Below the pieces are notes generated by a model that worked only from the letters and a program-made list of their open reading frames with translations, made no database searches and was not told the origin of the DNA. Shown here piece by piece: positions 51,001 to 61,718 of a stretch of DNA of 64,000 bases (its first letter is position 1; each line of letters starts with the position of its first letter). The stretch covers positions 1-64,000 of the forward strand of contig JABYQR010000013.1 of NCBI GenBank assembly GCA_022592445.1, given 5' to 3'. This DNA is from Cytidiella melzeri. Lineage: Eukaryota; Basidiomycota; Agaricomycetes; Polyporales; Irpicaceae. A program made the position numbers and the translations under genes.

Positions 51001-52173
51001 AGCAGTGCTCACATGCCAGCACATGTCTGATGTATGCACCGAAATGACATGGACCACGGCATTCAGAGTATCATGCCCTCGGATACATTGCATGACGGTC
51101 TATAAGGTTTTAATTGCCAGGTAAGCCGTTGAGTGACTCGGTAGATAGACCGCAGACGTTACTTACCGCGGCTGCGTCACGGCACTAGGGTGCGGCGCGC
51201 TTTCGACTTTGCTGGCTGCGTACTTGCGGGAAACACGCATCGACAAGGCATCGTGGCCTCTTCGGCGATTTGGAAACCAAAGTTCGGAAATCGCCACGAC
51301 GCTGTCTTGATCTATCCGCTCCTTGTCCTGCCATGCCGTTTAGGGAGGACAAGGGTCGGCTGTGATGGTCGTCAGGAGCCACTGCATATCCCAAGATTCA
51401 GGATCCTGCGTCAGTGTTTTTGCGCGCTGTGGTGCAGCTCGAGGCTGTCCCGGGGCTGGTGGAGGGACGAGATATGAATTGTGATGGCAGCAAGCGCATG
51501 GCTGCCAGGCCCATACTCGGTAAAAGTAGCTCAGAGGGAGATAGAGGATTGTGATAGACCGCAACTATCCGCAGAGACTACATAAGATTTGGATTAGTGA
51601 AGGTTCAGACTGGCAAGGAGGGCCTACTTACCGCGTGCAGAGTTCGTTGCTTGTCGTGCCGGAGTCCCAGTGGCCACCATCGTCTATCGGTGTGAAGGAA
51701 TCTCAAACGACGTCGGTAAATGCCGACACACGCTCCGACCGCATTTGGGAGGCATCGCCAGCCACAACTGGCAAGCATTGTTCAAAGGTGAGTGGCAGAG
51801 AATAATTGGGGAGAGACATTCTGAACCCATAAACGACAGTCCGAGCGAGCTCGACGGTGCCAACGAAACTCAGCGCTGGGGTCGCTGAGTCTGCCGTGCC
51901 TGCCGAGGCTCTAAACCTTTGCGACCCTGCGCAGTTATTCCCATTAAAAAAGCCGTATCTACGGGACGACTGAACCCTATTGAGTCGCCGGAGCCATTGA
52001 CTTTCTTGCGGTCGAACCGGATTCTAATTCGAGGAGAGTGCAGCGGAGGATTTATCAACTTACACCCCAAACATGGTGGGCCACAAGCAATAATAATACA
52101 AGATCTGTCCTCGGCAGGGGGACACCACAGACCCGACCACCCTAGCAGGCGGCTACTCTCCAACCTACTTGCC

Positions 52174-52180
52174 TATATAT
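52174..52180 (+). promoter_or_regulatory. TATA box of the bZIP gene
   Basis: TATATAT lies about 100 bases upstream of the ATG at 52277. Confidence 0.5.
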
Positions 52181-52276
52181 CCAAGAGGAACTGATCCCCG
52201 ACCTCGTCACAGTCCCGTTTTCCAGCCCCGATCAGTGCCCTCACTTACGTTACCCTCTCTTGATCCCCTGCGAGTC

Positions 52277-53463
52277 ATGGCAGGCATCTCTGAACAGCTC
52301 ACTGGCTCGTCCTCTCAATCACTCGACCTCGACCGTCCAGAGCGCAGTCGCAACGGTGAGCACAGCACGCTGTCCTCCACTGCACATGCTCACCCTTCTC
52401 CCCACCAGCCAAGGCGCAGGCAAGGCATCGTGCAAAGCGCAAGGCGTATATCGAGCAGGTCGGTCCCATTTCTGGTTGAAAACGCACAGGCAGCCTGCTC
52501 ACGTCTTTGTCGACAGCTCGAGTCGACTGTTATCAGGTTGCAGAACGCACTCGCGGCGTCGCCAGACCAAGTATCCAGCCTGCCGCCGCCGCTCATGCGA
52601 ATCCGCGAACTCGAACAAGAAAACGTGCAGCTCACTCGCGAACTGGAAGAACTGCGACGCCAGCTTGAAGTCAGAAATGCTCGCCTTCGACCCGATATTG
52701 ATCAACGTCATCACGCCTTCACCCCTTACGATGATCGTCCCTTCGATCGCGAAGCCAAGCGGCGACGAGCCATGCAAATACAAGACGAGCCATACATGGT
52801 GAGCGACGAGCTCGAGGCCCGGCCCTTCGTCGCGGGCACTGACACCACATTTCTGCAGCTTGGGAACAACCAACTCCCGAGCCCCCCCTTGTCGACGGCG
52901 TCCTCCCTCACCCCCTATACCAGCACCGTCCCGAGCAACTCCATGCATCAACGCTCCCCCACGACCTCTACGTCGATGGCACCCTCGTACGGTTTGGCGT
53001 ACCCTATGCCAGAAACGCCGTCATCAAGTGCTGCCTCGAGTCCCTCGACGACGTCATTCTCGGCGAGTGTGCCTTCCTTTCTTCCTTATTGCCACGCGCA
53101 GGATGTGTACAGTATGAACTTCGGATCCTAGTAATCAGCCTTTTTTTCCCAACAGCCTACGGAACAATTTCCATCGTTCGCGCACTCTGACCATCACCAC
53201 CACCAACCCCGCCAAGTCTCGCAAACGCACGCCAACGCACAGTCCTACTCATGTGGGTATGGAGTTGTCAAGGTTGAAGAAGACCCGTATGCTGTACGTC
53301 ACGCTTGTTTTTTCCACCAGACGTTTGAATGACGTTCGAATTACGGCACACGAAGGATGTTCATCACCAAGCTCAATCTAACGGCTATTCGTCCTCGCTA
53401 TCTGCGTACGGGACAGCTCAGTCGCCCCTCAGCCAGTGGCACACCTATCCAGAGCGCTCCTAG
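52277..53463 (+). CDS. bZIP transcription factor
   Basis: The start at 52277 gives MAGISEQLTGSSSQ. Two short introns split the DNA-binding domain. Joining them gives RSRNAKAQARHRAKRKAYIE, which has the invariant bZIP pattern N-x2-A-x4-R, followed by QLESTVIRLQNALA and the zipper RIRELEQENVQLTRELEEL. After that comes DREAKRRRAMQIQ and a Ser/Thr/Pro-rich region (LGNNQLPSPPLSTASSL). Two more exons carry DHHHHQPRQVSQ and end SQWHTYPERS with TAG at 53461-53463. The NAKAQARHRAKRKAY basic region is typical of basidiomycete bZIPs. Its target genes are unknown. An alternative unspliced reading from 52169 stays open but destroys the basic region, so it is probably not the product. Confidence 0.88.
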
Positions 53464-54763
53464 ACTCAAAAAGGCTCGTCTTTTCAATCTACATGGGGGT
53501 TGGTCGGTTACCTTTATCCCATTGGCCCCTTTGTCCCACCTGTGCGCGTCTCATCATATTGGCCTCTCAATGTCGCTTTCCTCCACTCCACAGTGTTTTG
53601 CATCTCCGTCCCGTCGCTATCGTACCCATTGCTTTCCCATGCTTCAGTGCAAAAATTTCCCTTACATCCTCCCCACCGCCTTGGCCATCCGATAGATTCG
53701 GGAACGCGGTCGCCGTACCCTTGTGTTCGAAAGTTGTAATCAACTACCCTATAGTGCCACGAATGGAAATTTGGTTCACAGGCTCTTCGGAATGACCGGC
53801 ATGAGATTATGTCTATATAATAATATACGCATGCCAACGGTTCAAAAACGACGGTATCTCTCTCATGTCCGCGCTGTTCATCCCTTGATTATGGGGCCTT
53901 GTTCTCCGAAAGTAGTTTGAGTCGAAAACTGCGCTGTTAGACTCCCTCCCCCCCTCTTCTTCTCGCGTCCTCATCCTATCATGCACGCGCGGCCGGATCG
54001 TTCCGTTTCACCGAAGAAACCCTGGCACGGTCCCTCTCGCAGATGGCCAGTCTCCTATGTAGGTATTTAGAGTTTCATCAGCGCAACTTCCGACAACAGT
54101 TGGAGTGAACACTTGCATACACCAGCGGGGTATATCGGCAGTGATGGCACCGAGGCAGCAACTCCCTCGAATCGAAGGGGAATAGGATTGCGTCCGCTGT
54201 TTAGCCCACTTGAGAGTGCATATAATAGATCGAACGGAGAGTAGTAGGCTGCATTTCCACTGAACTTGAACGAAGTGCTTCACGACGCAAGATGAGGTTC
54301 CTGACGATATGCGAACTCACCAACGGCCGACATGCCGTGGCAGCCATGCTACGGTGTCTTGACGGTTCCTTGCCCGCTAAGGGATCTGTGGACCAAGCAC
54401 GAACCCTCCCTTGTTCAGTGGTGCTCGTGCGAAACCGCGTAAGTACTCATTGGATCCCCCACAATGGTCCATCGACGGATTCTGCCGTGGGTCGTGCCTG
54501 TGGCTGATATGCCTAGACGCTCAAGAAACGCGTCCCCCTCTGCCAAGTTTGTGACACAAAAGCGTTTGTCGGTCACAGCTGCTGGTCATCGTAAAACTTT
54601 GGCCATGGTCATTGCCAACACGCCAATGGCCAGAAGGGCGCAAGCACAAAGGTCACAATGGGCCATGAGCTGCGAGAGAGGGATATAAGGATTCAATTCG
54701 AGTGGGAAATTCAACCGCACTACTCACTCTCTGTTACACCTGCTGCAACGTTTTTGAAGCCAA
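53464..54763. other. Gene-free intergenic region
   Basis: No conserved coding signal was recognised. A short frame at 54292-54507 has no recognisable motif and no supporting exons. Confidence 0.5.
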
Positions 54764-56854
54764 ATGTCAAAGACACATTCGGACAGGACTACTGACTGCC
54801 CGAGTGCAGTGCCCCTCGAGCCTGTCGTTAAAGCCGCGGGGAGCAAGGCAAAGGGGAGCGAGCTAGAGACGTCCGTGACCGATCCGAAGATTGCAAGGCT
54901 CGTTCAGTGGCTCAAAGCGGTAAACGTCCCTTTGCACCCAGAGAAATTGGCTGCGGACAAGGCGCAGGGGGCTCAACTCGATGATGATGGGAGACCCGGA
55001 AAGAGCCGAGAGAGAAGCGTATGGGATACGGTGCGGAGGAGCGGCACAGCCATTGTAGCGCAGACCGCGAATTTCGACAGTGCGTGGTTCATTCCGGTCC
55101 GGACATTCCATTGTGGTGCTCATGAGAATCCTCAGCGTTGGTAGAATTGCCATTCAAGAGTACGATGCTCGACATGGCTACCGCGCTGCAAGGCTTGTCG
55201 ATCCGAGATACGGCGTACCATGCATGGGTGGCAGTCAGGCGTACGCTGGATAACCGCAGGTGTGGATACTTCGTATTTAGCCATGGGAATCCGAAGCCTG
55301 ACTGTATGGATCCAAATAGTCTGCAGAAGCTGGATGTAAACGAAGTGGCAGCGGAAGCTGCAGAGCTATACGTACGTGCAAGTTAGATTACGCCGAGAAT
55401 TGCCTTCAAGACTGACGGTCCTCCGCGGTGTTGAAGCTCCTAGAATTGGGCGTAGCACTAACCGACACAATTGACGGTCTTCATTTCATGTTTCTCGATC
55501 CATCACTCTGCTCTAGGATAGATATGGTGTCACATGCACGACGAATGATCGACCTGTATGAGAGCAGAGGGGTTGCTCGAGAGCGGCTTGTGGTTACAGT
55601 GAGTTCCAGCGGCGACTTGCTCAAGCATTCACGGTTATAATGTTGTGCAGATACCGGCATCTGCAGAAGGCTTAGCTACAGCTCAGACGTTGGAAAAAGA
55701 ACACGGCATAGCTACCAATCTTTGCCTCGTGTCTGGATTTTTCCACGCTGTACTGTGCGTAGAGGCAGGAGCAAGCTACATAACGTTCTCATGCAAGCAT
55801 GTGCGTACCTCAAGTGACGGCGTGGATAATTTCTTACTAATGAAAGCCAACAGTTGAATGCGATGCAGCCGCCGCAGATTTCAACAAGAAAGAGGACACT
55901 TGCCACGCAACAGTCGCCCGAATACTACTGGCTCGCAGAAGTGCAGGCCGCTGTTGAATACTTGACCCTCCATGACTGTAAAGCAAAATCAATGCTTGTT
56001 GATCTTTGCGGGGTAAGTGAATTTACCGTCTCAATGGCTGTTGAGTCGTTTGATTGATATACGCCTTCACTCAACAGAAATACAGTCCCGAATTGTTAGG
56101 TGGGGTGGATGCCATATGTCTCCGGGATGATAAAGAGCTTGAGCGACTTGATAGAGCTCAACCCATGGTACGTCCAGCTGACTCCGACCCGTCATTACAG
56201 GCGCGGCAGGTGCGGTACCCCACTGCCTACCTCGCCGAAAGCAACGGGTTTCTGTCTGGCACAAACCTACAAACACGGTTAAGAGCAACCTCAGTTCTGC
56301 GCCGCGGTCTCACAGAAATGCGGCGGGCCAAGAAAGACCTGATTACGAGGATGAGCGAGGAAGTCCGCAGACAGGTCAAACTCCTACAATTGGATGCCAC
56401 CAGCTTGGCAGATATGTACCGACAGGACTTGCTTGTGGAGCAGCAGATGCCGGTTTTTGGATCCAGTCATCAACAACGCCAGAATCCCCGAGCCGGACAA
56501 CGACATTCGGCAGCGCACAACCCTCGCGCCAACCACGTTGGTTACAGAATAGCTGAGATGCGCTGGGACAAGCCAGAGCGTTCACCCTCGCCTCCCATCG
56601 ATATTTACAGCGACAGGCTTGAGCATGACTTGTCTCATTATATCGCAGCGGTGGCAAAATCCGCACCGAGAGACCCAACGGACGCAAGATCGAACGATGC
56701 TCTTTCGCGCCGTCATTCAGGCTCTAGGTCTTCGTCGAACGCGCGGGTATCCCGACTTTTGAAGAGCCACACGGCTGGCCGCAATCCTGCTCCTGGCGCT
56801 GATGGGAGCAAACGACGCCGCGACGACGACGACGACGATATCGAGGTGTTCTAG
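54764..56854 (+). CDS. Transaldolase-fold protein lacking catalytic residues, with long basic/acidic tail
   Basis: The exon series matches class I transaldolase from end to end. VWDTVRRSGTAIVAQTANFD corresponds to the first strand, where enzymes have VxDTG. RIDMVSHARRMIDLYESRGV, then RERLVVT, follows. IPASAEGLATAQTLEKEHGI and TNLCLVSGFFHAVLCVEAGA follow, and the last fold element is DLCGKYSPELLGGVDAICL. Active residues are changed. The first-strand Asp is Gln (CAG 55061-55063) and the Schiff-base Lys is Thr (ACA 55596-55598, the last codon of its exon). The Glu of the EVD segment is not seen in MFLDPSL. A C-terminal extension of about 240 residues carries basic stretches and ends KRRRDDDDDDIEVF. 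I infer a non-catalytic, perhaps nuclear or scaffolding, relative. The true housekeeping transaldolase is presumably elsewhere. Confidence 0.75.
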
Positions 56855-58333
56855 AGCAGGCCATCGTCAGCTTACTCGTCCTCTACTGCCAGAATCAGGC
56901 TATATTGAGAAGACCTTACCATCTTGCTATGTTGATCCAGTCACGGCGTACAGGAGTCAAACTTTGTAATGTGACAAATCTGAATGGTTAACGGCGTATA
57001 ATTGTAATAACGAATCAGAAGTGGGCGATTGAGCGAGAAATTCATTAAAGCAAGCTACCAGTGTCAATTGGAGTGTTTCGCTGTTCCTGCAAAGACGACC
57101 AATTCAGCTTGATTGCCCACAACGACGCTTGTCGAATTGTCCAGCTGCTTTGAGTCCAAGGCCGATTGCAACGGTGGGTCTTCTATGCAGCCTGTGTAGT
57201 AAAGACGCTTCAGTGCTCCTAAGTGAATAGGAGCTGGACGTACTTTACTTTCAAGACGCTGGCAAGACAATCGAGGCATGTCAATAGCATCCTGCTGTCG
57301 AGTCTTCGATGCACCAAGACGGAGCGCTGCGAGGTGTCTTCAAGTCCTGCGCGTCGACACGGCAAAACGCGAGCTGCGCACTATGACATGACAATTTCAA
57401 CAGAACAAAGGCAGAGCCATTAAGATGAAGGTGTTGTACCACTGCTTCTGTCAAGACTCGCTTGACGCCCTTGATGTGCATGACGCCAGCGCGGTGATGC
57501 TCGCTGTAGCAGAAACCAGAAGTTCCCTAGAAATGTCGCATGATACCGATGCCTTTCCATCGTCGTTGGCGACTCGGCGGTATTCGTACGACCGCAGTGT
57601 GTGGCTCCAGTAGGACATTCCTCCGAGTGCTCGGAAGTTAGTTCTCGGGAGAAATAACAACCTTCTTCTTGCAGAGAACATCAGCACCAACTTCTGGTGC
57701 AGCACAACTGGAAGTGCAGCCTGTAAATTGAGGTGCCCGGTGATCGGTGCTGGCGTGGGGTTGTGGGTGGGCGTGCCCAGTTGCCAGTAGAATACCGCTG
57801 TGGCCATTGGCACCAGTATCAGGATGGGTTTCGACGTTGAGCGATGGCAGATGACATTGTTCTCCCGTAGTGAGCGGGGCACGAACGTTTGGTGTTCTCT
57901 ACACTGCTCCGTCAACAGTCGGCGCCACATACACCTATCAGGTATTTCTATCGAGTAAAACTTTGAGTAGTGGGAGCGGGAGAGATGAGCAAAGTGTAAG
58001 CACGCACGACGAACACACTCGTTTCTCTACTGTTTCTGGTACTACTAACTCAGTACTGTCAGTACGCACAGCTGCCAGTGCATTGTACAAGCGCTATCCG
58101 AACTTGCTCGGAGCAGGAAAGCGCGAGATGTACAATCAGTGCTGTTCGTACTGTAGAACACTCGCAACGACCGCCAGACATCGGAAACAGGTGGGTCTGT
58201 GATTCTGGCGAACGAGAGGATCGAACACAGAGACTCGTAGATCGTTCGAGCACCAAGCTGTGACTTATGTAAGCACGGTAGACGCCCCAAGTCGGCGTTC
58301 GAGGTCTCGTCGTCGTTCCTCCCAACGAGCACG
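56855..58333. other. Gene-free region with an inverted repeat
   Basis: No conserved protein was recognised on either strand. A 94-base imperfect hairpin lies at 58060-58153. The last 70 bases are probably the GPI11 promoter or 5' UTR. Confidence 0.5.
58060..58153 (+). repeat. Imperfect hairpin (about 28 base pairs)
   Basis: CAGTACG (58060-58066) pairs with CGTACTG (58147-58153). ACAGC pairs with GCTGT, ATTGTACA (58082-58089) with TGTACAAT (58129-58136), and GCGC with GCGC at the loop. There is one 4-base bulge and a 26-base loop that itself contains CCGA/TCGG. Confidence 0.55.
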
Positions 58334-59549
58334 ATGGCACCCACAGGACTTCGTGCTTCTGCTCGCACAAAGGCCAACAAAAAACCAAGTCTGCCCGATC
58401 CTCAACATGAAGCAGCCACAAATCAGCAGCCAAAGGCGTTCTTCCCATATGCACGATACACATCCCTCGTTGGTGTGCACACAAGTCTCCTCGCGTTCAC
58501 TGCTTTCGTGCTCCCCATGAGCGCGTTCGCAGACTTTTCGACTCCGGCGGAATACAAATCGCGACCCAAACGCGCTCCCACGGTGATGTTGACGGAGGCA
58601 CCGTGGCGCACGGTCACCTGGATGTGTCTCGGCTGCTTGGTCTTGCAATGGTGGTGGGCGGGTTGGATGCGCGAATGGAAACTGGAGGCTTCGATCGCTG
58701 TGGACACCGGTGGCAAAGAACAGACAGAAGAGAATGAGGCACAGAAAGCTGAGCGCGTGTTGCGCCAGAAGGAATGGGATAGTCAAAAGCCTCGCGTGTG
58801 TAATCTACCTTTTCATGAAACGCGAATATAATTATTGAAAACGATGCTGCCCTCGGCAGGCGACAGTGAATGCGGCAGCAGCTACGATGGCTGCCTCCGT
58901 GGGCTACCACATTGTGATTGTGCTGTTCGGTGCACCTGTAGCCAGGTCAGTAAGTGTGATGGACTCCGTGCAACCCTGACCAGACCGTTGATACCGTATA
59001 GTCATTTGCTACTCACCTACGTGCTCGCACTTCTACTCTCTCTGCTAACCGTTTGGACGCCAACCTATGTCATCGGCCTACCGACTCTGTCAGCCGACTC
59101 CGACTCCCTTGTGCGGCGAATGACATGGATACGTCTTTTCGCTGAATTGTCGTGCGTGACACAACACCCTGAAATCATCAAACACATTCTAACGACTGTG
59201 TCATCCATCGACCAGTCCGCGTTCTCCTATCGAACGTAGCCTGGTATACCCTACAGTCGGCGCCTTACTGGGCTGCTGGACTGGTGTCATCCCCATTGGT
59301 CTCGATTGGGAACGACCATGGCAGGTGCGCATATCCTCCCTGTCTTTTCTGTGTTCGCAACTTAGCCAATCTAAGGCCTGGCCGCTCACACCAGCCTGGG
59401 GAGCAATGTGCGGGTACATACTCGGGTCCCTATGGGCGTTGCTCGTCAACGACCTCAAGGAAGTCGTCCAGCTCGGTATCGCGGCTCAGCGCAGCGACGA
59501 GAAAGGGCAGAAGGCCTCGAGTAAGAAGAAAAAGCAGAAAAGCAGCTGA
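58334..59549 (+). CDS. GPI11: GPI11/PIG-F, GPI-anchor ethanolamine-phosphate transfer subunit
   Basis: PIG-F/GPI11 is a multi-spanning ER protein that stabilises the transferases (GPI7, GPI13) adding ethanolamine phosphate to GPI. The start at 58334 gives MAPTGLRASARTKANKK. Helices follow: YTSLVGVHTSLLAFTAFVLP, then TWMCLGCLVLQWWWAGWM, then AASVGYHIVIVLFGAP. LLLTYVLALLLSLLTVWTPT follows. The conserved C-terminal block reads YPTVGALLGCWTGVIPIGLD then WERPWQ, and next WPLTPAWGAMCGYILGSLWA. D/W-x-RPWQxWP with TPxxGxxxGY is the family signature. A lysine-rich tail (SSKKKKQKSS) ends at 59549 and resembles a dibasic ER-retention end. Four or five introns are present. It converges with the PHO13-type gene. 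Confidence 0.92.
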
Positions 59550-59713
59550 GTGTGCCTTGCTTGCGTCACGCATTGCGTACGTTGTCTCTGTTGCCCGTTT
59601 GTGAAGACTTCGTCAACTTTTCAACAAGTGTACGTCTTTACATGTTCAACGTCACGTCTAATTTCTCCAGCCCATACGTTCATCCTCGCCTCATCATTGG
59701 AAACTGCACGCCG

Positions 59714-61030
59714 TTATGACATGACAACGCTGAAGTCTCCCACCGAACCCGTCACATAATCAGGAACAGTCGGCGACGCGTTTGGTCCGGTGACTTCTGA
59801 CTCCTTCGTGATACCTACGAACACAGTCAGGGCAGACGCAGCAACGTCGTCAACGTTTTGTCTCTAACACGCTCTCACAGGGGTAAAGTGAAAGACAAAA
59901 CTTACCACTGAGTACGAGCAACGTGGAGAGCCCACCGTTCTTGCCGAATTCGATGTCGGTGTTCAGTCTGTCGCCGACCATGATCGTCCTCTTGGGGTCG
60001 AAAGCATGCCTTGTGGGATGAAAATAATCAGCAAACTGTTGACACCCGCTCAAAGTCCCATAATTTCGTTCCAATTGCGCTTACTTGGCTTTGATGCATT
60101 CCAGCATTGTAGCAGCGGGCTTGCCGATATACAGAGGATCGCGTCCGAGAGCGGTCTTGACTGGGGCCATGACGGCCCCTGCTCCAGGCAGCAGTCCATG
60201 GGCAGATGGATAAGTACTATCGCCGTTGGTGGCGAGGAATGCGCAGTCGGGGTTCCGCAGGAGGTACTGGAATGCTTTGGACAGCTTCGTGTAGTTGACA
60301 GATAGGTCTAATCCGCATAAGACTGCTCCGACAGCGGGGTCGGGTCTCCAAGTTCCAAAGTCGAAGGGCTCGAGGGTGTTGTCTGCTGGATCCTGTAACG
60401 TGCAGGGAAGTCAGTGCGTGGGAGGCTATTCCGTTAGTGTGCAGGGCGAGAGAAGGAACAGATGCGCACTGTGCCTCCGAGGTACTGGATGCTCTCCTCG
60501 CGCAGTTCTTCCTCGAGACCTGACATGCCGACAACATACACCTTCTGGTCTTTGGGTAGCTTCAAGACGGAGGAGATGTACACAGCAGATGCGTACGCAG
60601 ACCCGAAGATCTCGTCCTATACACGATTCCAAAAGCGCATTGGGATCGCTTGTGTTCAGTTATACACAGATCTCGCTCGAGGCCGTGGACTGCACTCACA
60701 ACATGCGCCTCTACGCCGAGTTTGTCAAACTTGCCCTTGTACATCCTCCTCGACTGCGTAGCATTGTTGGTGACAAAGATGACCGACTTTTCTTGTAGAG
60801 GTCAACATATCTCAGTCAGCCTGAGCCCAATCTCTTCTAGCCCTAAACGAGAGAGGGAGGGGGAGAAGAGGTAAAGACGTACTGTGCGTCCGCAGGAATG
60901 CGAGAAAGTCTGTTGCGCCAGGGATTAGCCTGCTTCCCTCCCAAAGCACACCGTCACAGTCAAAGAGCCATGTATCGTAGCTATCCAAAAGCTCCTGGTA
61001 GTTCTCCCTGGTTGAGAGTCTTTTGGCCAT
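59714..61030 (-). CDS. PHO13: HAD-superfamily phosphatase, PHO13/phosphoglycolate phosphatase type
   Basis: The start at 61030 gives [18 protein letters not shown] motif I is [12 protein letters not shown] (nucleophile Asp), motif II is [12 protein letters not shown], and the motif III region is [15 protein letters not shown]. Motif IV is [20 protein letters not shown]. The cap contains [20 protein letters not shown] and [15 protein letters not shown]. This family removes phosphate from 2-phosphoglycolate and damaged glycolytic metabolites (metabolite repair) and hydrolyses p-nitrophenyl phosphate in vitro. The stop is TAA at 59714-59716. Five or more introns are present. A longer in-frame ATG lies at 61153, but that extension is encoded by transposon terminal sequence. 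The proximal Met is therefore preferred. Confidence 0.92.
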
Positions 61031-61070
61031 GGTCTGTGTTGCAGCTATCCCAATAGCTATGGACCGCGGC

Positions 61071-61718
61071 GTAGCGGCAAAACTCTTGCGACACTGCAAG
61101 CGCACGACTTTCTGCTCGCCGTTTGGGCTCAATACCACAAATTTGTGTCCCAATTTTTTTACACATTGTATACTATATAGACAATATGTAATAGACAGTA
61201 TGTAAAGAAAGGTGCAAAGTGATCCATTCTCGTGTAATATGTAATGTGCACGTTCCGCGCGGTCGTAGCGTTAAGCGCCCATTGTGCTGCTGTTTTGTTT
61301 TGTTTTGACATTCAACACTGCCACTTCATTATACAACCTCTAAAACCCACTTCTTTTCACATTGCCCACTCCCCCAACTCTAGACCACACCTATGGTGTT
61401 TTGTACCCCTCCCAAAAAGGCCAAAATTTGGACTCTACACAATGAAGGTGGTGGTGTGGCCGACATTTGCAAGAAAGTCCCTGTCCACTGATCCACCATC
61501 TGTGGTGCCATCAAAAATCTATCCCAACAATCTGATCTCTATGCAAAAAGCCCAAGACAGGTTGCCCTTGCATTCTGCAAGGCTGCAACCTCTGTCACAC
61601 CACATTACTCTTGGCACAACAAGAGGCTGGCAATGCTACAGACCAGTAGCAGAAGGCATTTCCGCAGGTATCAGCTCGAACTTGTGAGGGAATATTTCCG
61701 CCAAAGAAAGCCATATTA
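61071..61718 (+). mobile_element. Tc1-like element copy 1, truncated or interrupted
   Basis: Its left end (GTAGCGGCAAAACTCTTGCGACACTGCAAG at 61071-61100, split as GTAGCGGCAAAAC and TCTTGCGACACTGC) matches the terminal repeat of copy 2. A transposase start at 61393 reads MVFCTPPKKAKIWTLHNEGG, paralogous to copy 2, then meets a TGA where copy 2 has Trp (KVPVH-stop). Similarity can be followed to about 61660. The copy is cut at a TA dinucleotide (61717-61718) where copy 2 starts. The outer CAGT/TA end is mutated, so its exact start is uncertain. Confidence 0.75.

Larger units (their letters stand above)
47069..52276. other. 5.2-kb gene-poor region
   Basis: No conserved protein could be recognised on either strand although neighbouring genes are only 0.2-1 kb apart. 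Short open frames exist but have no recognisable motif. There are weak internal duplications (anchors at 47823/47976 and a TGATGGCGCAA word near 48332 and 48592). The last part (51900-52276) should hold the promoter of the bZIP gene. It may be an extended regulatory region, non-coding transcripts or decayed transposon sequence; I cannot decide between these. Confidence 0.5.

Noticed and set aside
52169..53131. Single uninterrupted 320-codon frame over the bZIP gene
   Set aside because: Unspliced translation loses the N-x7-R basic region. Removing two GT-AG introns restores a complete bZIP.
57451..57930. 159-codon open frame on the minus strand
   Set aside because: No recognisable domain, no introns or start context, and composition unlike the neighbouring genes.
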